A stretch of 64,000 nt of DNA, taken from positions 10,617,600-10,681,599 of the forward strand of contig NC_084816.1 of assembly GCF_963583255.1 (NCBI RefSeq). Direction: 5' to 3'. Shown here in pieces: positions 22,758 through 34,514 of the stretch. Origin of the DNA: Pyrus communis (Eukaryota > Streptophyta > Magnoliopsida > Rosales > Rosaceae). The position numbers and the translations under genes are program-made. How positions within the stretch are numbered: the stretch's first letter is position 1; each line of letters begins with the position of its first letter. Under the pieces are notes generated by a model that was not told the DNA's origin, made no database searches, and saw nothing but the letters and a program-made list of their open reading frames with translations.

Positions 22758-23350
22758 TGTTCAGGTAATTTCGAATAGTATCGTAACTGTGCTTAGCTTT
22801 GGCAATAGTTAATTTTTAGTGTAATTTTCTTTGGATTTAACCAGAGGTTTGTTTGAAATCTAGGCTACTATTGGTGGATGGCATTGTTTGGCTGTTGATG
22901 ATTAAGGTCGTGCCTACGCTGGGGTAATTGATCAAGTTTTCTTTTTCTCTTAAGTTGTTGTGAATATTTGGATAAGAATCCATTTCATTGTATCAGGTTC
23001 TCTTGTTTTCATTATTAGAATCCTATAGAAGAAAGCTGTATTATCTAGACATTTGCCTAACTAATTGGAATTCATTCCTCGTGAAAATTTAAGGGTCATG
23101 GGTAAAATATCGGGAACAATGCCAAAATCCAAAAATTAATTGGATGAATGGGACATAAGCCAGGGTAAATTGCAGTCATAGAAAACTCCAAGCCAAGGTT
23201 CAATATGCACTTTATACCATTCCCACATCGGCCAAAGCACGATGGGTGGAGGGTTTTTATATCAACATCTCCAAAAACTTTATTTTGTTTGATGAAAGGA
23301 GAGATGGTTGGCATCTCCCCTGACAGGGACGGGAGTTAGCTTTCAAGCTT
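22758..23350. repeat. Duplicated segment, copy 1 right part
   Basis: Continues the similarity to 28072-28515 ('tcaggtaatttcgaatagtatc', 'attgatcaag', 'aaaatatcgggaacaat', 'aagccagggtaaattgca'). The part after 23225 resembles 27775-27920 instead, so the two loci are rearranged relative to each other. No gene is identified. Confidence 0.5.
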
Positions 23351-23787
23351 ATTTGGTACACATCCGGTTAAGGCTACCCACCCTTGTGTTGGATATATAA
23401 CCCAATTTTTTTTCTCATTTAATTTCCTAAATAATTCAGGTTGTTTGATTCATTTAAAAATTGGATTTTAATTTTCAAGTGTTGTTCTCTTGGTCACCTA
23501 TCGTTGGATTCCATGCATTCGTTGGTCCAGAGAATTTTTCTGTATAGTTTTATTTTTATCAAGGAACTTCAAGGAAGGTACGATGGCAATATCTCTGATA
23601 GTGATACTGTCAAACCGGGTTGATGTTGCCAAAACCAAGCAAGGGAGTGCATAACTTGTAGATTTTCTAATGGGCCATTTTTTTGTCCAAACGAATTTAG
23701 AAAGTCTAGATATAGTTTAAGGGAGAATCGAATTTAGGACTTTTAAATGTGAGATGTTTTTAATATTTCAAAATAATGGGTTACTAG

Positions 23788-24892
23788 TGTGACGACCCGT
23801 TCCAATTTTCATTGTAATTTTCTTCCCGAGTATGTAAGATGACGATTATGCCCTCGGTGGTTTAGTGACGTGGATGTACATAAGCAGTTTTAAATTATCT
23901 TCCTTGTTATCGTAATTAAATCGTGCTTGACGTCACGAGTATGTTGACGCGAGTTAGATTCAAATCGGAGTTGTAACGAGAAAGTTACGATTATTGAAGT
24001 GCGTAAACGAGTAATTACGAACCAATTATATGGGCTCATTTTCTTTTGGGCCCAATTAGATTTTATTATTTTCTTCTTCTACCAATCACACACACACGCA
24101 CACGTACACCTTCACCCTTTCTCTCCCTCCTTCTCGACTCTTCTTCTGTCCGTACACCCGAGACACCCCAGCTCGCAAGCTTAACCAAATCAGCACGGAT
24201 CGAGCTTATAAGGACCACCATCATCCTCCTCTCAACTTCACGATCATCACCATACCCTTAGTTTCCTTTTTTGGTGAACTTTGACCCGTTGATTCTTGAG
24301 CTTCGTCACAGTGGAACTTTGGACGACGTGATCGCGGAGGATTCATGAAGTTTTAAGGCTTGAGGAAGCTTCCAATCAACTTCCCTAGCATTTGGAGTAG
24401 TTTTGGAGTGGAGTGGACATCAGAATAGGCAAGTTCAAGAGGGCACCTAGTTGGTCGGAACTTTTGAAGGTTTTTCTGACCGTTTTCCGTTGGATTTTGG
24501 ACTTCTAATGTACGAACGTGTTCTACTCTTCAAGACCTTCAAATCCATATAAATTTCATGGATTTTGGTTGAGAATTGAAGAAGATATTAAACTTTGAAA
24601 AATTTCCAAAAACCGGCTAACCAGACAGCGGCCGGCAGCGGACTTCGGCGAGTTCCCTAACGCCGTTAGGGGTTCCATCAGCGTGCCAGGCACGTGCCTA
24701 CTCATGCCCGGCGTGTGGCTGCGCGTCTAACGTCCAAAACTTTTTTTAAAAAATATGGAGGTGTTCGTGTTGTCGAGTAGATCATCTTGTATATTCGTAT
24801 GTGAAGTTATTCCTAGGGTTTGTGTATGTGTTTTAAAATTAACGTAAAATTAGTTTTTACACACACACACACACACGCACACACACACACAC

Positions 24893-24942
<50 letters not shown>

Positions 24943-26016
24943 CCATAACATTTTAAAAATGATTTATGCTTTAAATGCCATGTCGAAAATGAGTTGCATT
25001 TTAAGTATTACATTATTATAAATCATGAATTATATCGTTTGATGCCGCGGAGGCTTACTTAAGCTTCAAGTGAGTATATTGTAATGGTATTGGTTGTATG
25101 GCACATTGTTATGGATAAATGCATTTAGAGCTCATCATTGCTGCACCCTAGTGTTAGTGCTCCCGCTCGAGGCCAGGGCACAGTCCTTCACGTGATGTTC
25201 ACCTCCCGCATTGCATGCTCACCTTGGATCCAAGTTTGGTGCCAGCCCTGTCGTACATACCACAATAGGTGGTTCTAACTCATAGGTGACCGGCGATTAT
25301 TCGCACAACCTTTATGTGATCGTAGCACTTGAGCGTACATATTTACACCCAACCCTGTCGTACAGACCATAATAGGTGGTTCCGACTTGTGTGCTAGCAT
25401 ATATTGATGAGCTATAGGTCCAGTCGTACAGGTCACATTAGGTGACTCCGACTGGCATATTATTTTATGTTGATTTCACCTGGCTTACATCTTTTAGTGC
25501 AGAAACGTTATGACATGGCATACTTTAGTTTTTTTACTGGCCTTGTGCATTGGTATTCGTATGTATATACGTAGTATTATTTTTTGGAGACTATACGGGT
25601 TTTACAGTGAGAAGTTATTATGTTTAGAAAAGATAAATGTGTTTTCAAGCGTTTTTTTTTTTGCCCACTTACCCTTCTGTTTTGTGCCCCTCCAAGTCCT
25701 AGGTAGCTGTACATCTTGGTGGCTCACGAGGACTTATCAGTGATTCTAACGATCGACTAAATAACTGTAGGGATATTCTCCCCATTTGTATAATTAGTAC
25801 TTCGTTTGTCTGATTGCACTATGATACCTATGCTCTGAATACTTGTGTTTGGTTATGTTCACTTTCACACACTTATTTCTAGTCTAATTAAGTTTGAGTT
25901 TCGTTTTTTTTTTATTATTACCCATGTTTTCGCATAATTATCACTTTTGTTGAGCACTTGGCTTCGTCACTTTCACTTGACGGTCAGTACGTCTCGACTT
26001 TGGTTGGGGTGTGTCA
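23788..26016 (+). mobile_element. Solo LTR (2.2 kb) of a Ty3/gypsy retrotransposon, Del/Tekay-like
   Basis: The LTR starts TGTGACGACCCG and ends GGGGTGTGTCA. A perfect 5-bp duplication ACTAG flanks it (23783-23787 and 26017-26021). No internal gag-pol sequence exists, so it is the product of LTR-LTR recombination. Features inside: a CT/CA-rich leader (24090-24150), a compound (AC)n(AT)n microsatellite (24860-24940), and three imperfect repeats of a 'TCGTACAGACC...AGGTGGTTCCGACT' block (about 25250-25460). The assignment to the Del/Tekay clade rests only on remembered LTR termini. Confidence 0.85.
24860..24940. repeat. Compound (AC)n(AT)n microsatellite
   Basis: AC dinucleotides to about 24893 with one G interruption, then AT dinucleotides to 24940; within the solo LTR. 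Confidence 0.9.
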
Positions 26017-26330
26017 ACTAGTACCTAATTAATCGTCAAATAATTATCTACAATTTTGAAAACTTATTTCATGATGTTGGTTTCACGTTTATTGGATACA
26101 ATATGAAGGTGAAAATGAAATGAGCCATTAGAATGAAATGACCTATTAGAATGAAAAAAAAAACAAGTATTTCAGTGTAAATAGATCGTCTCTATTGAAT
26201 AAAGAAAACCAAATTTGAAACTATACACGAAACTCTGAGATATTGGAAGAAACTAAATAATAAGCCAAATGAAAACAAGGATTTCCAACAAGTTTAATCA
26301 GAATTTGCTACTCAAAATTCAGTATGCCCC

Positions 26331-27766
26331 TGTTTGGACCCGAATTTACACTGTCGGTCCGTGCAATCAAGGTCGTTGAGTGAGCATAGCTTCACATCGT
26401 CAGATGAAAAGTGGAGATAATTCATTTTGTTATTATTGGAGGATAATGTTATGGTGTTTTATCATAATTATCTTTTAAAAATAATTTATTATGAAGGATG
26501 AGATATGTATTTCCAACTGGAAACATGCAGCACAATTCAAGTTGATTTGGATGTTTTGGCATGTGAATATGTGGGTGGCGTCAGGTGGTTCAAATTGATT
26601 GTTGCCTATTTAGAGTATGGTGAGGATCAGGATGCACGCATGGGTAAAGGTTATGAAGAAGCCTAGATAGGGTTAGATTTTGGTGGCGATATGATAAGCC
26701 TAGGTTGTGATGATGACACAAGAAACCTAGGTAGGCTAGGCTTTTTGTTTTTGCATGGTGATGGAAGTAAAGGTTTCTGGTTGAGGGTTTTTTTTTTTAA
26801 TAAGATCAGAAGCCTAGGTGGGATAGGGTTCTGATGTGGTGTGATAAAGCTTAGATAGGCTTTATTTTAGTAGTCACAAAATTTGAAGGCCACAGATTAG
26901 ATTTCAGTGAGTTAGAGTTGCAGTCAGACTCTACACAATTATCTAGACGTGCCAAGCAAGTACATCAGTCTTATAAATACAGGTGCCATGGCAACGTAAA
27001 GGCCTCTCCAATTCAACACACAACTGTCCTGCGCAAATCTCTCAAACATCTTGAGATTTTTTATTTTCTTTTTCAGCCAACACACCTTTAGTTTGGATAA
27101 ACAGCACTGTGAAGGCAACCAGCGAACATCTTTAGTTTGGATAAACAGCACTGTTGCTGTAGAATCAGCCGATCGAGGAGCACCTTCAGTTTGGATAAAC
27201 AGCACTGCGTCGAGCCCGACTAGTTACCTATCCAAGTCTCGGTCAAGAAGGGTTTCCGAATCCTGATTGGCAGAGGTCATCTTATTAGCCTTCTCGGTGA
27301 AGTAAGGTGTTATAAGTTACTGCATTCGGCGCATTGAACGCTGAGTGGTTTTATGATTAAATACTCACAAGTGAGTTTCAGAGTTCGGCATTCTGACGGC
27401 CGAACCACATTTACCATCAAGACATACATCTCTTTTGAGTACTTGTGTTTGTATAATTTGGAGCCGGTTCGACGTGCTTATACTCTTACGAATATAATCA
27501 CAATGACTGAACCCGGTGCTGACGATTTGTGAACTTCGCAAAACTAGCAGCCTTGTCTTTAGGCTCTAGAACCTGAAGACCGAGACGTGTTCCTTCCTCG
27601 GCCGCAGTCGCAAGATCAAGAAGTCAGCAACGCGCTCAATGCAACATCAACAAATTTTACTCCTCGGCCAACAAGTTGGCACGCCCCGCATCAACCGAAG
27701 AACGTAATTAGCTCATTAGTTACTCGGCCTGCGTGCCACGTAGGCTTTATAATTTTTACGTCAACA
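26331..27766 (+). mobile_element. Tat-like gypsy, copy B: solo LTR
   Basis: Begins TGTTTGGACCCG and ends GTCAACA like the LTR of copy C (33118-34239). Putative 5-bp duplication GCCCC (26326-26330) / ACCCC (27767-27771), four of five matching. TATA box TTATAAATAC at 26971. The part from 26930 onward is clearly collinear with copy C, including three 'TTTGGATAAACAGCACTG' motifs (about 27091, 27138, 27190). The part 26570-26890 is unrelated and contains repeated 'GAAGCCTAGATAGG'-like phrases. Confidence 0.7.
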
Positions 27767-27939
27767 ACCCCTTATCCCACATCGACCAAGTCTCAACCAA
27801 ATGGATCGTTTATTTACATGGACATCTCAAAGGAGAATATCATGTTCGTACAAAGATAGATAGTTGGCCTCTCCCCTAATAGGGATTTTCAATCGCTTTC
27901 GAGCTTACCTGTTTCACGTCACTCTCGCCATTTGCGATG

Positions 27940-28515
27940 ATGGCAAGGTGGGCCCCTTAGTCTTCTACTTCTTGTATTTTTTGAACCAAACAGGGACCGT
28001 AGGGCACCCTCACGAGACCACAACTGAGAACATTCCAAGCCAGGTTAAACCTCTTGCCAAGGTCAAGATTGTTCAGGTAATTTCGAATAGTATCATAACT
28101 GTGCTTAGCCTTGGAATAGTTAATTTTTGTTTGAAATCTAAGCTACTATTGGTAGATGGCATTGTTTGGGTGTTGATGATCAAGCCATGCTTACGCCTGG
28201 GATAATTGATCAAGCTTTCTTTTTCTCTCATGCTGTCGTGAATATTTAGATGAGAAGCTATTTCGTTGTATCAGGTTCTCTTGTTTTCATTATTGAGAAT
28301 CCAATAGAAGAGGGCTGTATTATCTAGACAATTGCCTAACTAATTGTGACTCATTCCTTGTGAAAACTTGAGTCACGTAAAATATCGGGAACAATAACAA
28401 AATTCCAAAAAATCAATTCTATGGATGGCACATAAGCCAGGGTAAATTGCACTCGTAGAAAACTCCAAGCCAAGGTTCAATATGCACTTTATGCCATTCC
28501 CACATCTAACCAAGC
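27940..28515. repeat. Duplicated segment, copy 2 (without CACTA insertion)
   Basis: Counterpart of 20630-20857 plus 22758-23240. It keeps the uninterrupted site (near 28065) into which the CACTA element inserted in copy 1. An exon-like frame reads ENIPSQVKPLAKVKIVQ before a GTAATT donor-like site. Unrecognised; it may be a relic of a host gene or an unclassified element. Confidence 0.5.
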
Positions 28516-28722
28516 CAAGCCAACGTTCAATTTGTTCAGAAAACAGGCAAGAATATAACATATTTCTGAGAAAGATCCTCAAAACATACAAAAGAGCATT
28601 TCCGCAGAGAAGTACATCTAACCTGCCTTAGATTCATACAGGGACCGAGAAACAGCCTTACCGGTGAAGCTAATACTGATGATTCAGTTCATTTGTTCGC
28701 AAATCAAAAGGGCAAATAGAAA

Positions 28723-29124
28723 CTAGTTCTTGGCCTTAAGAGAGTTATTCTCCTTGATACTTCTTCGGTTATCCAGCTTGACAAAACGCTTGAGATCTTC
28801 ATAGGGGAGAGTTTCAATCTTCTTCCGGCTTAATTCACTCAATGCAGGGCGCTTATCAAGTAGACCCCACAACCAATCAGGGTACTCAGAATCTGGCATG
28901 ATCTTAGGATCCGTTCCATCCTTTAGGATATTGCCTCCGACCACAGTAGTAGCCTTGACTTCTTTGGCCAGAGTTGACGCTTTCGGTGCATCAGTTTGAG
29001 AACCACCCTTTTTGTCCTTCTTTGCTTTGCCAGCCCCAGCAGAAAATGTTCTTTGTGACAGTATCCCAACGACTTCCTTGGTATTGATAACGCTTCTAAA
29101 TGTTTTGACATGACTCATCGCCAT
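28723..29124 (-). CDS. MRPL54: Mitochondrial large-subunit ribosomal protein mL54
   Basis: An uninterrupted 133-residue frame from ATG 29124 to stop 28723. The N-terminus (about residues 1-35) is basic, with RTFSAGAGK suggesting a mitochondrial presequence. The mature part carries the mL54 hallmark (about residues 60-125: GGNILKDGTDPKIMPDSEYP, WLWGLLDKRPALSEL, LKRFVKLDNRRSIKENN). mL54 is a structural protein of the mitochondrial large ribosomal subunit. Length is usual for plant homologues. A second Met (residue 3) is an alternative start. A 5' UTR intron is likely: a CAGAG|GTAAGC donor lies at about 29766 on the minus strand and an acceptor about 14 bp before the ATG. Confidence 0.92.
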   Translation of the reverse strand: MAMSHVKTFRSVINTKEVVGILSQRTFSAGAGKAKKDKKGGSQTDAPKASTLAKEVKATTVVGGNILKDGTDPKIMPDSEYPDWLWGLLDKRPALSELSRKKIETLPYEDLKRFVKLDNRRSIKENNSLKAKN

Positions 29125-29920
29125 AACTTTATCACTACAAGATCAGATCAAACGACAGAGAAAGGAGTGCCAAAATTAGATTGTGATCTTCAAATGAGTT
29201 TCAAAAAGTAGCTAAGTACCAATCTCAACAAACTACATTCTTGTTTCCTCCTAAAACTACATTGAAAAATCAAAATCAAAATCAAAATCAAATCCAAAGA
29301 TCAGATCATTAAGCGTACCCTAAACCGTAAACTTTCCTCTCAAAACGAAGCATAGAATAATTTCAAAGTCGCATTCGGGTTTAAATTTCTCAATACCACA
29401 AACAAGAATATTAAGTATACAGCATAGATCCGTCAATTAAAATTTTTATTCAAAATAATCCAAATTTGAAGAGGAAGGAAACAAAAAAAATCAAATTAAA
29501 GACTTAATCAATATCATGGGTATCATTTGTTTCCATTTTAATTTATAATATCGAAAGAGTAGCCTAGAATTTGCTTTCTTTCCCAAACAAAAATAAGAAA
29601 GGGGCAAGAAAAAGCAAGTTTTCGAGATTAATTTAGGCATAGATTTTTAGGGTTTAGGCTATCAAGTTATCAAGAAAAATCAGCAATGCATATATATTCC
29701 AAAATTGAAATAAAAACAGAGGAAAAATTACAAGCGAAATTGAAAATCAACTGAGATCGCTTACCTCTGAGAGAGAGAGAGAGGGAAGAAGAGGGGTAAA
29801 TTCTTGAGAGAGAAGTTGATGAGGGATTGGATTTGGATGGAGCGACCTCTCGTTTTTCCGAGAAATCTTTCCTCGAGTTTTCAGTCAGCAAAGCGAGAAG
29901 GAGAGGAGGAAGAGAAAAAT

Positions 29921-30000
29921 GATTAGGGTTTTCAGGGCCTGTTCATTCCACGGCGTGTATTTGGAATTGGGCCCAAATAAATGGTGGTGTGTAAGCCCAA
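29921..30000 (-). promoter_or_regulatory. mL54 promoter with telo-box and site II-like elements
   Basis: Upstream of the putative leader on the minus strand lie AAAACCCTAATC (telo-box, 29921-29932), a palindromic TTGGGCCCAA (29968-29977) and TTGGGCTTA (29992-30000). Telo-box plus TGGGCC/T pairs are typical of plant ribosomal-protein promoters and bind TCP-type factors. Function is inferred. Confidence 0.65.
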
Positions 30001-30660
30001 ACTAATGACTCGGATGACGACATGTATGAGATTGTCTTGGAAGGCTTGAAATCGGTCTTTGACAGCTCTTCACTGTGTTTGATAGAAAAATTAAAAAATA
30101 TTTATAGGAAATTGACGCGCTTTTTAGAGAAGAACAAATTAGTACTTCTTCATGAATCACTAAAGCACTTAGGTTTCAAAAATAAATAAAAATTTTACGT
30201 GTTTCTAATGTAAGCAATTCGAACAAAATTACTTATGAACAAAGGTTTGGGCTCATTTTCATTTGGTGAACCAACCTTTTCATCTTCTTTAATTTTCAAC
30301 CTAAGTTTTTATTTTTATTTTTAATTTTATACAATAGTATTGGGATGGAGATTAGGAATACGTTGCACAATGAGCATGTTATTATCAGAACTCTCTTGCC
30401 GAATTGGCAAGGCAGACGTATCAATCTACAACAAAGCTAGAATTTTTTTAGGCTAGCTGAAATTAGTATCATAAAATTATATGTTTATTTTTCCTTATAT
30501 AAAATTATATAATAATTAATATAAAAGAACAACAATAGAATATAAACAATTCTTGAAATCATATCCCTAACCAACAACTTCAAGGATCATATAAATAATT
30601 AACCTACTAAATAAATCAAGAATAAGTAAATAAAGCGATTAAGAACATATCAAGGGTTAT
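30001..30660. other. Intergenic, AT-rich, no gene seen
   Basis: No coding frame, repeat or RNA gene that I can support. Confidence 0.4.
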
Positions 30661-30944
30661 TGTGACATCCCATATTGCCCAGGGAAATGATCCTTTTATG
30701 TATATTCTCATACCTACCTAGCACGAGGTCTTTTGGGAGCTCACTGGCTTCGGGTTCAGTAGGAACTCCGAAGTTAAGCGAGAAGGGGGCTAGAGCAATC
30801 CCATGATGGGTGACCCACTGGGAAGTTGCTCGTGAGTTCCCAAAAACAAAACCGTGAGGAAATGGTAAGCCCAAAACAGACAATATCATACTACGGTGGT
30901 GGAGCGGGCCCGGGAAGTGATCCGTCCCGGGCCGGGATGTGACA
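30661..30944 (+). mobile_element. Cassandra TRIM solo LTR carrying a 5S rRNA-like sequence
   Basis: A 284-bp LTR starts TGTGACATCCC and ends GGGATGTGACA. It is flanked by GTTAT (30656) and GTTAC (30945), a near-perfect 5-bp duplication. Its middle (about 30740-30835) is a 5S rRNA-like block with AACTCCGAAGTTAAGCG and GATGGGTGACC, the pol III control region that defines Cassandra. No second LTR or interior follows. It is a retrotransposon derivative, not a true 5S gene. Confidence 0.92.
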
Positions 30945-31280
30945 GTTACATTTATTGGAAAATTGCAACGAAAAGTAAGGAGTTGCGGAGATAGAGATTT
31001 AATTGTGAACTAAAAGAAAATTCTTTTTCTTTTCTTTAGTAAGAAGTGCGGAGGCTAAATTGTATAGGGTAAATGGTCTTTTTCTTTAACGAATAGGATA
31101 GAAGGGGAGAGAGGATAGAACTAATTTATTATTTTCAGCATAAAAATATTATTTATTACCTATCCTCCACTAAATATACATGAAATAATAACCTGTATTG
31201 GAATTGAGTGGGTTATATATGTTACATGCATTAACATAAGCCATTAAAGCATGAGTTTAAAAAAAGAAAAGAAAAATGAT

Positions 31281-31390
31281 AGTGTTATTCACACACCCTT
31301 ATTCATTTTTTGTCATTGATCTTCGTCAATTCATTTAATCCGAATGTTGAAAACTGAGAAGCATGTGTAAGAAATCAAAATAAGTGCTCA
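31281..31390. repeat. Partial copy of the 'GTGCTATCCACAC' MITE family
   Basis: Starts AGTGTTATTCACACACCC and resembles complete copies at 49039, 50775 and 56621, but the right arm is degraded. Confidence 0.45.
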
Positions 31391-31669
31391 AGTAGCAGTA
31401 CACTTACAAAAAACCTCCCTAGACTACAACCCACCTTAGCCTTGTGGGTGGCTCCGCCCGTGGTATCAAGAAATCTCACTACTCATACCAATTAAATTTG
31501 AGACTTCTCAATTACAAATGCAAAAGAATATAATTGCACATTATGCTAATAGAAATTTGCTCGCTAAGGTTATAATGGTTAACAATTGAAGTCACAGTAG
31601 CTCAAATTCTTTATGTCTTTTGTTAATTGTCTGCTTGGCCAAGTGTGAGGCATACTTTTAGAACTCAAT

Positions 31670-32210
31670 CCAGGGGTGCAAGTTGGAATGGTGTTTTTCA
31701 TTTCGAAAATAAAACTTATGAATCCAAATCTGAATATTTTCCGAAAAAATGGAATGGAAGTTGGAATGCATTTAGGGAGCCCGATATTTCGGAAAAAAAT
31801 TCAAATTTTTATAATTATTTACTCAAATTATGCATTTCATAATCAATTTTATTTTATTGTTATTTTGGATACCTTTGGTTCATTGTTTTTATATTAAACA
31901 TACACTTATTTATTAAAAAAGAATGAGCGTAATAGTACATCAAGAAATTAATTGAATTTATACTTAAACATATACCAAATATTAAGAATGAACAATAAAT
32001 TACATGTACGAAAAAGTTATATGAACTTCCAAAAGTTATATGAACTTCCGAAACTTTCAAGATTACTTTGATTCAAAAAATTCTGAATATTTCAAAATTT
32101 GAAAATTTGAAAATTGTGATCCGACTTGATTCCGAAATTTTAGACCAATGATTGGAAATGTTTTTCCAATATGATCTGTCCGAAAATCTCCCCTAACTCA
32201 ATCAAATAAA
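31670..32210. repeat. Probable decayed element, same style as 8608-9150
   Basis: A stretch rich in TTCGGAA/TTTCCGAA-like words ('ccgaaaaaatggaatggaag', 'ccgatatttcgg'). It includes a duplicated 18-bp unit (GTTATATGAACTTCCRAAA twice, about 32016-32055). Ends are unclear. Confidence 0.3.
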
Positions 32211-33117
32211 CCTCTTTTCGCACTATGTAGGGAGTTAACGGATTTTCTAAATAGAATTTTATATATCTCCATCTGTTACTGATATGAGAGAGCAACTTAC
32301 ATATGTCAATTCATTATTGGATAGAGATGTCACATGACAGTAAATTCATTTCACATAAATCTCCTCCTAATATGGGCCACTTTTTCACCCGTGGCAAAAA
32401 ATAATGTAGCCTTCTAATTCTTGTAGTTCAATTCCTAAACCTGACTTAATTCTTGTATGGCTCCCTTACTTAAAGTTACATCTGTGGCATAAGGCCTGGT
32501 GATAGTTTTACCTCAAAAGGTTTTATTTCTACAATTATTTTAGATGTTCGGTGTAGAGTTTTATCACAAAAAATTTCAAAGGTATTAATTAGCAGCGATA
32601 TAAATTGTATATTGTTTTGGTATATCTCATATATAAGACTCTGCTCTTCAACATTAACCAATTGAACTACAAGTCGATATCCCATATTTACCTTGAATAA
32701 AGATGACATAATTGAACTACAAGGAAAGTCATCCCACCCACCAAACCAATCTAGCTAATTGAAACTATTTTCATCAGATGTTGAAATTAAGAAGCATAAA
32801 AAGTTTAAATTAAATTGATACTTTGGGTGAAAAAGCTTTACTTAAGAAGGTTGTGTTTAACATATACTTGAGGAATATTCAGTAGTAAATTGTGTGTTCA
32901 AACTTCAAACATGCCCATTTAAACTACAAGAGATTTGGCCTTAATAGAGCATCACAGATAATATAACACGGTTGTTGTAAAAAAGAAGAGAAATTGTGAC
33001 GAAAAAAGTTCACGGAAAAAGAAACCAAAAGTGTGCGCAAAGCTTGGTTAGGCTAGTATGTGATCAAAGGTGGATTTCATGTAGTTCTTCCCCCTATGCG
33101 CTGAAGCTGTATGTACT
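32211..33117. other. Intergenic, no gene seen
   Basis: AT-rich sequence with short frames that resemble no known protein. Confidence 0.4.
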
Positions 33118-34239
33118 TGTTTGGGCCCAAAATAATATTGTTGGGCCGAGCATACGGTTGGGCTCGGCCCAAAGCTATGTCAACTACTATGAGCTGCTTG
33201 ATAGATTATGGGCCAATTAGCAGGGTCGGTCGAGTCCGATCCTAAGTAGGAATAATTCAAAGGTCGAGGAAGTCCTGGTGCAACCAGGATTCCCGGTCAG
33301 CAAAGAATAAAGCCTCGGAAGAGGGGAAAGTTCAAAATCCTAATGGGAGTGGGTTTGTTCGAAGTAAAGTTGGAACGGGACAATGACTCCCAATCCAGAT
33401 AAGGGTGCAATTCGGTTTCAAGGAACGGGTGCTATAAATACAAGAAATCATGCAACAAAAAAGGACCTTCAATTCAGCATACAATTGCCCTGCGCAAAAC
33501 CTCTCAAGTACCTTGAGATTTTTTCCTTTTCTTTTTCTGCCGACACACCTTCAGTTTGGATAAACAGCACTGTGGAGGCACCCGGCAAACACCTTCAGTT
33601 TGGATAAACAGCACTGTTGCCATAGAATTAGCTGACCGAGAAGCACCTTCAGTTTGGATAAACAGCACTGCGTCGAGGCTGACTGGTTACCTATCTAAGT
33701 CTCGGCCGAGAAGGGTTTTCGAACCCTTGTTGGTAGAGGTCACCTTGCTAGCCCTCTCGGCGTAGTTAGGTGTTACGAATTGCATTATTCGGCGTATTGG
33801 ACGCCGAGTGGTTTTATGATTGGATACTCACAAGTGAGTTTCAGAGTTCGGCATTCCGACGGCCGAACTACGTTCACCATCAAGACATACATCACATTTG
33901 AGTACCTGTGTCCATATAGTTTGGTCTTGATTTGACGTGCTTATACTCTTACGAATATAATCACAGTGACCGAATCAGGTTCCGACGATTTGTGAACTTC
34001 GCAGAATTAGTAGCCTTGCTTCAGGCTCTAGAACCCAGAGACCGAGAGCGTTCATTCCTCGGTTGCAATCGCAAGATAAAGAAGTCAATAACGCGCTCAA
34101 CGTGACATCAACGAATTTTACTCCTCGGCCAAGCTCGGCCGACGAGTTGGCACGCCCCGCATTCAACCGAAGGACGTAGTTAGCTTATTAGTCACTTGGC
34201 CTCCGCGCCACGTAGGTTTTGTAATTTTTAGAGTCAACA
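33118..34239 (+). repeat. 5' LTR of gypsy copy C
   Basis: Collinear with LTR B over its 3' 800 bp. Three copies of 'CTTCAGTTTGGATAAACAGC' lie at about 33549, 33593 and 33646, just downstream of the TATA box and so within the transcribed leader. The left border is set by analogy with LTR B. Confidence 0.7.
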
Positions 34240-34242
34240 TTT

Positions 34243-34260
34243 TGGCACGCCCAGTGGGAC
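34243..34260 (+). promoter_or_regulatory. Putative primer-binding site of gypsy copy C
   Basis: TGGCACGCCCAGTGGGAC lies three bases after the LTR end. Copy A has the related TTGGCACGGCCAGAAGG at the same place. The tRNA species was not determined. Confidence 0.55.
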
Positions 34261-34514
34261 CATTGTGCTAAACCTTCGGAGTTTATGACCATTGAGACAT
34301 GGTCTGTAAAGAAGAAAACAATCATGGGAAAGTCAACAGCTAACTTACCAGTGCAAGGCCTTGGGCAGGATTTGCACCCTGCAAAAAATCCGATCATTAT
34401 TGCGCCGCCCGAGGCCACAAGCGCGACACGCCGAGAAAATGACATCTATCTCAGCGGACAACCTCGCACTCAAAAGTCCCTAACCAAACAGCAGGCATGT
34501 TCGTTGAATGAATA

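Noticed and set aside
24046..24261. Small plus-strand gene with a His/Thr-rich start
   Set aside because: Falls inside the leader part of the 2.2-kb solo LTR; low-complexity CT/CA-rich sequence.
30740..30835. 5S rRNA gene
   Set aside because: The 5S-like block is embedded in an LTR with TG...CA ends and a 5-bp duplication, which identifies Cassandra rather than a true 5S gene.
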